Source: Marisediminitalea aggregata (GTDB lineage Bacteria > Pseudomonadota > Gammaproteobacteria > Enterobacterales > Alteromonadaceae). From it: a stretch of DNA of 64,000 nucleotides. The position numbers were made by a program, and so were the translations under genes. The stretch lies in assembly GCF_900129565.1 (NCBI RefSeq), contig NZ_FQWD01000007.1, positions 124,001 through 188,000 of the forward strand, written 5' to 3'. The notes beneath the pieces are model-generated. The model was not told the origin of the DNA. It did no database searches and was given only the letters and a program-made list of their open reading frames with translations. Position 1 is the first letter of the stretch. Each line of letters opens with the position of its first letter. This document shows positions 8,498 to 16,966 of this stretch, one piece after another.

Positions 8498-9619
8498 ATG
8501 TGTAAGAAATCATCAGGAAGTTTCAGTATTGAATTTAATGAGGAACAGGACTTTAAAATGTTTGGCCATTCCTATGCCAAATGTTATGCAAATTTTGGTA
8601 GTCGTGGGCAGTTTTCAAGACCATCACAAAGCGGCGATAACAGTTACTCAATTGAGTTTTCAGCCGATTGCGGTTGCGACTCCGTCATTGGGAAATTCAA
8701 CGCGGCCTATAAAAAGACATTTGGAGACAAGAAGACAGAATTGAGGGTGCTGCCACATCAGGAACTACTGTTTGCAGATGGAACGTCTACTGCAGAGCAA
8801 GTTCCAAGCGCTTACAGTATTGCATTGAATAGTTGTTCAATCTCAAATAATGAGATCTACAAACCAACTGACCAATTTCCAGAAGTGTCTACATTGGCAG
8901 TCAATTCCCCGACAACATCTGTTAATGCGACAGCGATTGATAGTCAAATGAACTATGCAGCCCCTGATATTGACAAGAAATTTTCAGAAGCAGTGGCGAA
9001 TGTAACACTTTACTCGCAAGCTGCAGCTCGCTCTGTACTTCAAAGTAAAGGTATCGATATTAGCTCGTCAAAATATCTTACTACCGAACAATGGTATGAC
9101 GAAGTTATTGCACAAATGTCTGACCTCGGATTCATAGTACATTCAGCATCTGCAGGTAAAGTAAATAAGTCCACTCATAGTGGAGAAATCAATCTAAAAG
9201 ACATAGTCACCACTATAGTTTCGGCATATATTGCCGGTCCTGAGCTCTCAGAATTCGAAAATCTAGCCAAATTGTTAACAGAAGATCCTGATAATACAGG
9301 TGTGGCTAACTTTTTGGACTTCTGGTGGAATTCTGCGAGTTCTCATGAAAATAATTCGCAAGTTGCATGGGGCCCGGTAACAGTTGACCAAGGCTCAGCA
9401 GAAGTGACTTGCATTTATATGAACATTGATGTGGCTTTCAAAGACTGGCGTTCGCTTTTTGTCTCATTTCACAGTGAAAATGTGAATATTGCCTCGACAG
9501 CCATAACCTTAACATTAGATATGGAAGTTTACGATAAAGTCAAAGGTGATATTACAAGCGCTTTAGGCGATCAAATTAAGAAACACATTAAAAAACAGAA
9601 ACTAAATTTTGGCAGCTAG
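8498..9619 (+). CDS. Unknown cassette protein, paralogue of the next gene
   Basis: The protein is 373 residues with no signal peptide and no membrane helix. The N-terminal ~85 residues carry two similar strands (FSIEF near 9, YSIEF near 51) and a CGC motif. A Ser/Thr/Asn-rich linker follows (about 100-155). Residues ~160-365 align by eye with most of the following protein. Shared landmarks are LYxxAA, a QMSDLGF/QLSQLAF helix end, a WW pair, LFVSF/FFVSF, and a C-terminal amphipathic helix ending near DQIKKHI. I do not recognise the family with confidence. The C-terminal pattern recalls ~250-residue proteins sometimes grouped with the Evf virulence factor, but this is memory and unverified. The start at 8498 has AAGG 9 nt upstream. 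It probably forms an operon with the next gene (54 nt gap). Confidence 0.7.
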   Translation: MCKKSSGSFSIEFNEEQDFKMFGHSYAKCYANFGSRGQFSRPSQSGDNSYSIEFSADCGCDSVIGKFNAAYKKTFGDKKTELRVLPHQELLFADGTSTAEQVPSAYSIALNSCSISNNEIYKPTDQFPEVSTLAVNSPTTSVNATAIDSQMNYAAPDIDKKFSEAVANVTLYSQAAARSVLQSKGIDISSSKYLTTEQWYDEVIAQMSDLGFIVHSASAGKVNKSTHSGEINLKDIVTTIVSAYIAGPELSEFENLAKLLTEDPDNTGVANFLDFWWNSASSHENNSQVAWGPVTVDQGSAEVTCIYMNIDVAFKDWRSLFVSFHSENVNIASTAITLTLDMEVYDKVKGDITSALGDQIKKHIKKQKLNFGS

Positions 9620-9673
9620 TGTAGTTGAGGGCTCATGAGGGCCCTTTATAAACAATATAATGGGAGTCAAAAT

Positions 9674-10429
9674 ATGGAAAACACATCCAACAAACAGGTT
9701 TCGCTTGTATTTTCGCCAATCAAAAATACTGTTCAAATAAAAGATGAGGTGAATTATAACGTCGGAGCCGCCTCAATTGAGCAAGTACTAATTTTTCATC
9801 AATGTACCCAGCCAATATCATCCAGCTCAGCAATTAATAATTGCTTGCTTTATGCAATAGCCGCATCAAGAGCAAATGGAGAAAAAAAGCGTTTATGTAA
9901 CACAACACCAGTTGAAGAATTGGTCAATCAACTTAGTCAACTTGCTTTTTCAGTAACTAGCTCAAAAGAGATAAAAATTACTGACCATGCAGAAAAAGCA
10001 ACAACACATCCATTGAGCGAGATGTGGAAATATATTGTTAACTATTCGACATCAAAATGGCAAAAATCACTGTTGAAATATCTTGCAACTACACTTTCGA
10101 ATAGCAAAAAACCTTTGACCTCTGAGCCTCGAATAACGGCATGGTGGACAGATGCCGTCAACCAAGGAAGTCCAATAATTTTTGGTTTTATTTGTAATGA
10201 TTCAACAGTAACTTTATCGTTGTTTTTTGTTTCATTTTCATCAAAGCCGAACTCACAAATTATGAGTAAAGCAGATTCATTAATTGATATTCGGAATGTA
10301 GAATTAGCTTTAAATACAATTGAATACAAGGCAATAGAAAATGAACTTAGAGACAAACTCGGGGGTCATGCAGCCAAAGACATAACGAAGTTTGATTTCT
10401 CCATATCACCCAACGACTTCAAAGTATGA
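9674..10429 (+). CDS. Unknown cassette protein, shorter paralogue
   Basis: This 251-residue protein has no signal peptide. It matches the C-terminal ~210 residues of the preceding product at many positions (LYAIAAS, VNQLSQLAF, TAWW, FFVSF and the final helix) but lacks that protein's Cys-containing N-terminal module and Ser/Thr linker. I chose ATG 9674 because GGGAG is 7 nt before it. The in-frame ATG at 9635 has no such site and would add 13 unconserved residues. A short GC-rich inverted repeat lies in the 54 nt gap after the first paralogue. The pair could be two subunits of one complex, or effector and partner. The sequence does not say which. The function is unknown. Confidence 0.68.
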   Translation: MENTSNKQVSLVFSPIKNTVQIKDEVNYNVGAASIEQVLIFHQCTQPISSSSAINNCLLYAIAASRANGEKKRLCNTTPVEELVNQLSQLAFSVTSSKEIKITDHAEKATTHPLSEMWKYIVNYSTSKWQKSLLKYLATTLSNSKKPLTSEPRITAWWTDAVNQGSPIIFGFICNDSTVTLSLFFVSFSSKPNSQIMSKADSLIDIRNVELALNTIEYKAIENELRDKLGGHAAKDITKFDFSISPNDFKV

Positions 10430-10642
10430 AGCTCGTCTTGAATTCAGAAAATAAGTAAAGCTCTCATGGTTAATTGGTGTCAGATGTTCAAACACCTTCT
10501 GGTAGCGTTTTAACGTCGTCAAACAATTTGTGTATTACCATGAGACTCTAGCAGTTGTTCAATGAGTATCCTTGCCGGATAACGGGCTAATCTTGCGAGA
10601 ATCATACAAGTGCCTGTAAATTTCATCTTTGGTTCGTCGCAG

Positions 10643-11279
10643 TAAACAAAAACAAGCCCCAGCCGCTACACCTCGGCTAATCGAGCTGCCACCCAGTGCA
10701 GGCTTAACTCGGCGTACATGGCATTAATCACTGCTTCTACGTTTTTAAGCCGTGCATTCATAACCTGAGATGCCCTTGCATTAAGCTTGAATAAATCGCT
10801 ATCGCCTTTTTCAAAACGCTGTTGCTCCAGCCACGACAACTCTTCTTTAACTTTGGTATTTTGTTGTTGTAGCTGCGCCACGCGTTGTGATTGCTCCCAC
10901 TGCACTACGGCTTGCTCAAACTCTTGTCGCAGTTTTTGCTCAGCAAGATTCAACTCCAGTTTACTGGCCGCCAATTCGGCATCGGCTTTCGATAGTTTGG
11001 CTTTGGCTTTGCGGTTACCCAATGGATAAGAAAACTGCAGGGCCACTTTGGTTTCGGTATCTTCAAGGTTAACTGGGCCACTACCAAAATCCTGTGCAAC
11101 TGCCGCTTTCATGTCTAAGGTTGGCAGCAATTGGTTTTTCGCCAACCGTTGTTCATTGGTTAACGAGGCGACATCGGCCGCCCGCGCCTGAATAACAGGA
11201 TGCTGGCGCAACGCCGTGCGCAATTGCTGAATGTAAGTCTGGTTCAATGAAAACGGCCAGTTGATGTCGAGCCCCAGTA
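10643..11279. repeat. Direct repeat, right copy (inside intact tolC)
   Basis: This is the counterpart of 7231-7867, covering the last ~204 codons of the intact tolC-type gene and 23 bp after it. The repeat ends inside the gene at 11279, where the remnant is cut, and on the other side just past the stop codon. Confidence 0.92.
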
Positions 11280-12096
11280 CATTGTGCTGAGCCGCAAAAG
11301 GCGTGGACTCACCGGGCACCTGCCAGAAAAACGACAAACTCTGAACAGCTACCTGGCGTGATTGTTCAAGCGTTGCCAATGCTAACTGCTGCTCTAAAAT
11401 ACTGGCATCAAATTCGGTGAGTGTTACCGCCGGTAAATCACCGTTATCTACCCTCGCCTGCAACCCTTTTCTGCGGGCGTGCAGCGTATCGATAAGGTCG
11501 TGCACGGTGGCAATTTTTAATGTGGCTTCATACCATTTCAGGTACTGACTCAGGCCTTTAAAAATAAAATCATTTCGCATTAGCGAGGCTTCGGCCTGCC
11601 ATTGTTCTATTGCCACCCGCGCATTGGTGAGTGCTGTTCTGCGCGAGTCGGTTTCCCGGTTTCGCAGAAGTGAAAGGGAAACGCCAATACTTGCTTCACC
11701 GCCAGTTAGCGTGTCCATCTGCTGTTCGTAGACGGGGAAGTTTCCTCCAGCTACCCGATACTCGGTGTACAACTTGGCATTCATGCCCGCGAGCGGCTTT
11801 ACCGCACGCTGCGCAACCTGATTGCCGTCGTAATATCCCGTCAGGCGCATTGCCACATCCTGCTCCAGTTTGATATCAAACTCACTTTCAGCCATCACCA
11901 GCGACGCATCATATTTCACTCCTTTTTGCTCAATGAGTTGTAAATAGGGATGCGCGTTTGCAATAGTATGAATAAACTCAGGCACGCTGGGTATGTGCTG
12001 CGTAGCAGTATCGGGTACCTGAGATTGCGCACTCGCAGCGCCGCTTATTACTGAAGCCATTAGTCCTATCGCAACGGAAATTCTGCGCAGCATCAT
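10666..12096 (-). CDS. TolC-family outer-membrane channel
   Basis: This 476-residue protein has a signal peptide (about 1-23) and two halves of long heptad-rich helices typical of outer-membrane efflux proteins. Examples are the stretch around 215-245 and the Gln/Glu/Lys-rich helices at about 370-450. It would form the trimeric outer-membrane and periplasmic tunnel for the HlyD and ABC-type proteins encoded just upstream. Its start overlaps the hlyD stop by 4 nt, so translation is coupled. The last 204 codons are duplicated at 7254-7867. It is somewhat longer than E. coli mature TolC halves predict but within the OEP family range. The substrate is unknown. The family call is firm, the exact transport role is not. 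Confidence 0.87.
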   Translation of the reverse strand: MMLRRISVAIGLMASVISGAASAQSQVPDTATQHIPSVPEFIHTIANAHPYLQLIEQKGVKYDASLVMAESEFDIKLEQDVAMRLTGYYDGNQVAQRAVKPLAGMNAKLYTEYRVAGGNFPVYEQQMDTLTGGEASIGVSLSLLRNRETDSRRTALTNARVAIEQWQAEASLMRNDFIFKGLSQYLKWYEATLKIATVHDLIDTLHARRKGLQARVDNGDLPAVTLTEFDASILEQQLALATLEQSRQVAVQSLSFFWQVPGESTPFAAQHNVLGLDINWPFSLNQTYIQQLRTALRQHPVIQARAADVASLTNEQRLAKNQLLPTLDMKAAVAQDFGSGPVNLEDTETKVALQFSYPLGNRKAKAKLSKADAELAASKLELNLAEQKLRQEFEQAVVQWEQSQRVAQLQQQNTKVKEELSWLEQQRFEKGDSDLFKLNARASQVMNARLKNVEAVINAMYAELSLHWVAARLAEV

Positions 12097-13133
12097 TTCG
12101 CGCTCCCTTGTTGCTCTATTTGCTGGGTTTGTTGTGTTTGCTGTGGCGGGAAGTTATTGAGCTGACGCCACAATTCATAACCCAGTCTGACTTCTTCCAA
12201 CAAGATCCACGCACGCACACGACTCCCTAAACGCACTACGTTTGCACTGGGCCAGGGAATATCTTCTGCATCGGGTTTGATCCACACCTGAAATGCCCCC
12301 ATCTGGTTCGCGACGGGTTCAACGTATTCCACTTCTCCCCCAAAGGTACCTACCGCCGTGTCGGGCCAGCCACTGAATTGAATAACCGGCCAGCCTTCGA
12401 ACTGAATTCGCGCTTTCGCACCGGGTTTGACGAGTGGCGCATCGAGTCCACTCACCGTGATTTTAACGTAACGGGTCACGCCATCGGGTATAAAATGTCC
12501 CAGAACATCGCCGGCTTTCACATATGTTGCAGTGCCCCCGGCAAACAAACGCACTATGGTCCCGTCGACGGGCGCGACTTTGGTCAGCGTTTCCTGTCGG
12601 GATAACACCATGCTGACTGAGGTTATATCAGCCTGTGAACTGGCTGCTTTAGCGCGCAGGGACTCAAGTTGTATTTGTGCAGCTTCAACGTCACGTTGAG
12701 ACACCAGGCCCTGCTGTAACAGCGCTTTTTGTCTGGCTAGGTTTTTCTGAGCGTTCTCCACGGCAGTCACATCCGCCTCGTGCCGTTGCTTTGTTGCCGC
12801 CAATTGCGACTGCAGTTTTTCGATACGCTGGGTATCTACGTCTGTCAGGGTAACAATAGGGTCCCCTGCTTTTACTTTCATCCCCTCCCGGACGTGCCAG
12901 GTCTTAATTTGCCCGTCTACCAATGCTGAAATGGCCTGCATTCTGCCATTTGGCTCCATAGAGTCCACGCTGCCCTGCCCGAATGCAGTCTGGATCCAGG
13001 GGGTAAACCACAAAACCGCAGCGGCAATAAGTAAAGCGCCAATAATCAGCCCTGTTACTACCTTGTGGGTTCGGGGCATCGACTGTTCAGAGACAGACAC
13101 AATATTTTGCAGGAAACGCTCTGCGCTATTCAT
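12093..13133 (-). CDS. HlyD-type membrane fusion (adaptor) protein
   Basis: This 346-residue protein has a short cytoplasmic start, one membrane helix (about 26-45), a lipoyl-like half motif (about 70-95, VREGMKVKAGDP), and a coiled-coil hairpin (about 98-165, rich in Gln, Ala, Lys). The second lipoyl half and beta-barrel follow, with a Pro/Gln-rich tail (about 325-345). It would bridge the inner-membrane protein and TolC. It overlaps the upstream ABC-type gene by 8 nt and the downstream tolC-type gene by 4 nt, a tight operon. Because the partner ABC protein lacks ATPase motifs, the energy source of this adaptor complex is unclear. Confidence 0.86.
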   Translation of the reverse strand: MNSAERFLQNIVSVSEQSMPRTHKVVTGLIIGALLIAAAVLWFTPWIQTAFGQGSVDSMEPNGRMQAISALVDGQIKTWHVREGMKVKAGDPIVTLTDVDTQRIEKLQSQLAATKQRHEADVTAVENAQKNLARQKALLQQGLVSQRDVEAAQIQLESLRAKAASSQADITSVSMVLSRQETLTKVAPVDGTIVRLFAGGTATYVKAGDVLGHFIPDGVTRYVKITVSGLDAPLVKPGAKARIQFEGWPVIQFSGWPDTAVGTFGGEVEYVEPVANQMGAFQVWIKPDAEDIPWPSANVVRLGSRVRAWILLEEVRLGYELWRQLNNFPPQQTQQTQQIEQQGSAK

Positions 13134-14808
13134 GAGTGCCCTCCTCTGCTGTATTTGGTGTAAAAGCCGTTACTTCCAGCGTGTCGTGCAACGCCAGAAT
13201 GCCATCAAATTCACCATCAACCGGCATGTTGGTAAAGTACAATACCGTCCAGTTCATGCTGTAAATACGCCGTAATAATCGCGCTTTAAGCGCATGAGGT
13301 ACCGCATCAAAATGCTGATTCAACAGCACAATTTGCGGACCAGACAGAATAGCAGCGGCCAGTTTTAGCAACAGGAACTCTAGTGGTTGCAGTGGCGTCC
13401 CCAGGTTTGCAATACGAGTAGCCAAACCATCAGGCAAATCATCGATTACCTGTGTTAGCTCTACCATATCAAGGGCTTTGCTGATTTGCGCAAACGTAAC
13501 TCCAGGGGCAGATAACTTCAGAAACTGTTCGATGCTGCATTCAACAATCAGTGACCTGTCGAGCGAATAGACCGCCTGACGTAACTCATACTTGTCGTAA
13601 TCAAACAGGTTGTGATCGCCCAATAAAATGTCGCCCCTCACTGGCCTGTCGTAACGCTTTAAAAAGCTTCCAAGTTGTTTTTGAACCCAGCTTTTTCGCG
13701 TGGTCACAAAGTACTTCTTGCCCGCCTCAACGGTAAAGTCGATATGGCATGCATCCTGGTGATGGCGCATGGTTACACGCTTGAGTTCAAGCTTCGAGCC
13801 GTTTGGTACCAGGCTACCACCATCCTCATGCACAGCCTCTTGAGGAATGGCCAGGGCACCGCCGATTTTTTCAGACGCACCGTACAACTCGTAGTAGAGC
13901 TTCAGGTATTGAGAGAATCGCGAAAGACCAAAAAACACCGCCGACATGATCAACTCAGCGGCAACCAACTGGCCAATGGAAAGCTGGCCTATGACCACCA
14001 GATACCCGCCTATACCCAGCAACGAAGCACTTGCCAATGCGTAGAGCAACAGGAAAGTAACCGCTTGTCGGAATGTGAAGTGGAAATGGGCTTTATGCTG
14101 CTTAACATAAGACGCTATGTACTGCTCTGTATTGCGGCCTGCGTAATCCAGGTGGTCTGCAGATTTAAAAAATTCGTGAGCGCTTGCCATGTCATTCAAC
14201 CATTTTGCAGAGTCGTATTTTGACTGCGACAGTTTCACCGCCGTGCGCTTGGCCTGATTGCCCCATAGTTTCCAGATGGCGTACATAAGCAGCAGAATCA
14301 ACAGGTTAAACATAAGTAGAAATGGGTGATAAAACGACACGAGGGTAAAACCGACAACCAGTTGAAGCACCAACGCGAAACCGTCAACCATTAGCGATGG
14401 GATGTTTTTCTGGAAGGTCATGATGTCGAAATAACGCTGTGTAATGGTGGTATTGCGCTGGCCATCAAAGAAGCTTTGTGGTGCCATCATGGTTTTTGCT
14501 GCCAGTTCCGACGTTAAGCGAGCGTAGACTTTCCTCTCGTAATGCTCCATGACCCGCATTCGCAACGCACTGAGCAAACCTGAAATCACGAGTGTAAAAA
14601 ACAAAACCATCGACAATATAACCACCGCTCTGACGGAGCCTATATTGGCAATGCTGTTGATCAGTGTTTGAACCGCAATCGGCACAGCCAGGGTGAGAAA
14701 ACTGATCGCCACGCCGTAAGCAATGGCTACATTAAAAAAGCCATGCTCAGGTTTGAGTAATGCGACCAGGTGCTGCTTGATTGCTCGTAAATCAATGGAC
14801 TTTTCCAT
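13126..14808 (-). CDS. ABC-exporter-like protein with a degenerate ATPase domain
   Basis: The protein is 560 residues from ATG 14808 (GGAG 13 nt upstream). A GTG at 14832 would add 8 residues but has no ribosome site. The membrane domain (about 20-305) has the six-helix ABC-exporter look. The C-terminal domain (about 330-550) aligns without gaps to an exporter nucleotide-binding domain, yet every catalytic motif is changed. Walker A is TRKSWVQKQ in place of GxxGxGKST (Lys to Gln). The Q-loop Gln is lost. The signature LSGGQ is LQPLE. Walker B IVLLNQ replaces Asp with Asn and Glu with Gln. The H-loop His is Asn527. The flanking framework (GD, ELRQAV, LPDGLATRI) is kept, so this is not a frameshift. 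It probably cannot hydrolyse ATP, and may need a partner or have another role. Confidence 0.85.
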   Translation of the reverse strand: MEKSIDLRAIKQHLVALLKPEHGFFNVAIAYGVAISFLTLAVPIAVQTLINSIANIGSVRAVVILSMVLFFTLVISGLLSALRMRVMEHYERKVYARLTSELAAKTMMAPQSFFDGQRNTTITQRYFDIMTFQKNIPSLMVDGFALVLQLVVGFTLVSFYHPFLLMFNLLILLLMYAIWKLWGNQAKRTAVKLSQSKYDSAKWLNDMASAHEFFKSADHLDYAGRNTEQYIASYVKQHKAHFHFTFRQAVTFLLLYALASASLLGIGGYLVVIGQLSIGQLVAAELIMSAVFFGLSRFSQYLKLYYELYGASEKIGGALAIPQEAVHEDGGSLVPNGSKLELKRVTMRHHQDACHIDFTVEAGKKYFVTTRKSWVQKQLGSFLKRYDRPVRGDILLGDHNLFDYDKYELRQAVYSLDRSLIVECSIEQFLKLSAPGVTFAQISKALDMVELTQVIDDLPDGLATRIANLGTPLQPLEFLLLKLAAAILSGPQIVLLNQHFDAVPHALKARLLRRIYSMNWTVLYFTNMPVDGEFDGILALHDTLEVTAFTPNTAEEGTHE

Positions 14809-14912
14809 TTGAAAGATTTCACTCCATATCACAATGTGTTGCTACTTTACCCAAACAACAAGTAAGATAAAATCTGATATTTTCTTATTTAATAATCGAA
14901 TTTTTCTACGTT

Positions 14913-15809
14913 ATGTATAACCTGAACTTTCGCCACCTCTATTATTTCTATTTAGTAGCCCGTGAAGGTAACGTGGTCAATGCCGCAAAATTGCTGCACG
15001 TTACACCGCAAACCGTCAGCGGACAGCTATCTACGTTTGAATCTCAGATAGGTTGCCAGCTTTTCGACCGCATCAACAAGCGCCTTTACCTGAACAGCAA
15101 AGGCAAAGCGGTCTATGAACATGCCAGCGAAATTTTTCACCGGGGCAATTTACTTACCGAGATCATTCGCAACGATCATGAAACCACTCAACAACAATTC
15201 ACTATAGGGATCACAGATGCGATTCCCAAGGTACTGGCTTATGACTTCCTTGCCAATACCATGCGCGACAATCCGCAGGTTAAATTTCAGTTCAGGGAAG
15301 GTAACTTTGACGCATTAGTCAGCGAACTGGCCATTAACCATATTGATCTGGTTATCGCTGACCGGGGCATTGCCCCTGGCACCCAGGTGAGTGCCAATAG
15401 TTACTTCCTGGGCGAATCGCATGTTGCCTTTTTTACCTCAGACCCAGACACAGCTAGCGAGGCAACCTTCCCGGAATGCCTCGATAACCAAAACATCCTG
15501 TTGCCCGGTATTAAGTCAGGTATTACGCTCGGACTTACTACCTGGTTTGAAAGTCAGCACATTTTCCCGCACGTTGTCGCCGAATTTGATGACAGCGCCC
15601 TTTTAAAGTTATTTGGTAGTGAGGGGTTTGGTATTTTTTGTGCACCGTCAGCGATTGCCGAGCACGTAGCACAACAATATCAGGTCGTAAAATGCGGTGA
15701 AGTCCCCGAGATAAAAGAGCGCTTTTATGCATTAACCAGTAAGAATCAGGCGGCACAAGGCATTGTGAAAGCGGTTATCAATGAAGCTAAAAGCTTGTTG
15801 ATCAGCTAA
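14913..15809 (+). CDS. LysR-family regulator, NhaR-like
   Basis: This is a 298-residue LysR protein. The N-terminal HTH (about 5-65; HLYYFYLVAREGNVVNAAKL and TPQTVSGQLSTFE) is strikingly like NhaR, an activator that responds to sodium in E. coli and also drives pgaABCD polysaccharide genes there. The rest is a type 2 periplasmic-binding fold for an effector (about 90-295). It is divergent from the exporter operon with ~104 bp between start codons. This AT-rich gap would hold both promoters, and LysR proteins usually control the divergent neighbour. No single clear T-N11-A operator stands out. It ends 17 bp from the convergent glycosyltransferase-like gene. Confidence 0.85.
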   Translation: MYNLNFRHLYYFYLVAREGNVVNAAKLLHVTPQTVSGQLSTFESQIGCQLFDRINKRLYLNSKGKAVYEHASEIFHRGNLLTEIIRNDHETTQQQFTIGITDAIPKVLAYDFLANTMRDNPQVKFQFREGNFDALVSELAINHIDLVIADRGIAPGTQVSANSYFLGESHVAFFTSDPDTASEATFPECLDNQNILLPGIKSGITLGLTTWFESQHIFPHVVAEFDDSALLKLFGSEGFGIFCAPSAIAEHVAQQYQVVKCGEVPEIKERFYALTSKNQAAQGIVKAVINEAKSLLIS

Positions 15810-15826
15810 CGTCAAATCAGCGGGCG

Positions 15827-16966
15827 TTATTTGAAACGGCCTAAAGCTTCGACCAGTTCATTGGTGTCATGGTCTTCAAAATAGCGTCGAATTTCTCGGC
15901 ACAACGCCGCGCTTTCTTCCTGCATCAGACGGAAGGTATCGGGTTTAGTTAAAGAATCAAAACTCGCAATCGGCGGACGCTGTTGGTTAAATAGTAGCTT
16001 GATACCGAGGGATTTGAGCTCCGGGAACATGGAAACCATGTGCCCTTCATCAAGAAAAATAACGGGTTTTGCGGTCAGAATCCGGCGGTAAACTGAAAAG
16101 GAGAAGTAATTCCAAAAAAACGCACATTCACAGCGATCAATCATTTCGTTGTACTGGCTAAAAGACAAAGTGCCATAACACTGAATATTACTGTGTAATT
16201 CAGATGCCTTAAGCAGTGTCTCAAGCGCCGGCGTACCTACCACGCGAACGATATATCCTTGTCCTGCGAGTGCATTGATCGTCTCTAAAAAGTCTCCAAG
16301 GTAGTCCTGTCGGGATGCCTGCAAGCGGTAGAAGTCTATCTCTGCCATAACAAACACCAGTTCTTTTTCGTTACATGGCTTTGATGCGATGTCTTCAAAG
16401 AAACTGACGGAACGATAATAAACCGGCTTATTTCGTTTAATTTGCTGATCTATCGGCACGGGATAAATATGCACGTCGTTGGCGAACTGACGTCGGAGCA
16501 CTTGTAACCGACCGGCTAAATAAATTGATTTGATATAGCGCTTCGTTATGTGCGTAACGCTGTTGTCATTGCCATTGTTTACAGCAAAATTGCCAGACAG
16601 CAATTTGATGTCAATGCCAAGTAAGGGGTCACTGGTGAAAACTGATATCGCCTTCGATTTTAACCGGGTAAGCAACGCAGAAAACTTTATAAAACTATAG
16701 GGTTCGTGGGTGTAAACTAAATATCCGGAAAATAGCACAACCGCAGCAGGTTCATGCCTGTCGATCAGGTCTTCACAATCCTGAATGGTGCGATAGGCAA
16801 ACAACATGTCAGGATTCAGGTGATCCGCAATACCTATCCGGCTTTCCGGAATGACCACCTTTACATCCCATTGCCGACACAAGGTCAAAAAATACGAGGC
16901 ATGTCCCAATTCACCGTAATCTTCAGACACAATCACGACCATTTTCGGTGATTGTATTTTAGTCAT
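15827..16966 (-). CDS. Glycosyltransferase-like protein at the edge of the EPS locus
   Basis: The protein is 379 residues without signal peptide or clear membrane helix. The layout fits a GT-B fold: a Rossmann-like N-terminal half (VVIVSEDYGELGHASYFL) and a C-terminal half with VRVVGTP, then a stretch like a sugar-nucleotide site (about 265-340, ending LTAKPVIFLDEGHMVSMFP). A classical EX7E motif is not evident, so the family is uncertain. It is transcribed away from the wza operon and stands alone. The 430 bp gap to wza would hold both promoters. The ATG at 16966 has GGGA 7 nt upstream. A role in the exopolysaccharide is inferred from position only. Confidence 0.6.
   Translation of the reverse strand: MTKIQSPKMVVIVSEDYGELGHASYFLTLCRQWDVKVVIPESRIGIADHLNPDMLFAYRTIQDCEDLIDRHEPAAVVLFSGYLVYTHEPYSFIKFSALLTRLKSKAISVFTSDPLLGIDIKLLSGNFAVNNGNDNSVTHITKRYIKSIYLAGRLQVLRRQFANDVHIYPVPIDQQIKRNKPVYYRSVSFFEDIASKPCNEKELVFVMAEIDFYRLQASRQDYLGDFLETINALAGQGYIVRVVGTPALETLLKASELHSNIQCYGTLSFSQYNEMIDRCECAFFWNYFSFSVYRRILTAKPVIFLDEGHMVSMFPELKSLGIKLLFNQQRPPIASFDSLTKPDTFRLMQEESAALCREIRRYFEDHDTNELVEALGRFK

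Larger units (their letters stand above)
7868..10642. mobile_element. 2.8 kb cassette between tolC 3' direct repeats
   Basis: The segment carries a CI-like regulator gene and two paralogous unknown genes, all on the + strand, opposite to the tolC operon. It is more AT-rich than the flanking exporter genes. It lies exactly between the two 637 bp direct repeats, the arrangement expected from a single crossover between a circular or incoming DNA carrying a tolC 3' fragment and the resident gene. No integrase, transposase or terminal inverted repeat is visible. Loss by recombination between the repeats would release a 3412 bp circle and leave one intact tolC. Confidence 0.5.

Noticed and set aside
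7868..10642. Insertion sequence or integron cassette
   Set aside because: There is no transposase or integrase gene, no terminal inverted repeat and no attC-like end. The repeats are tolC coding sequence.
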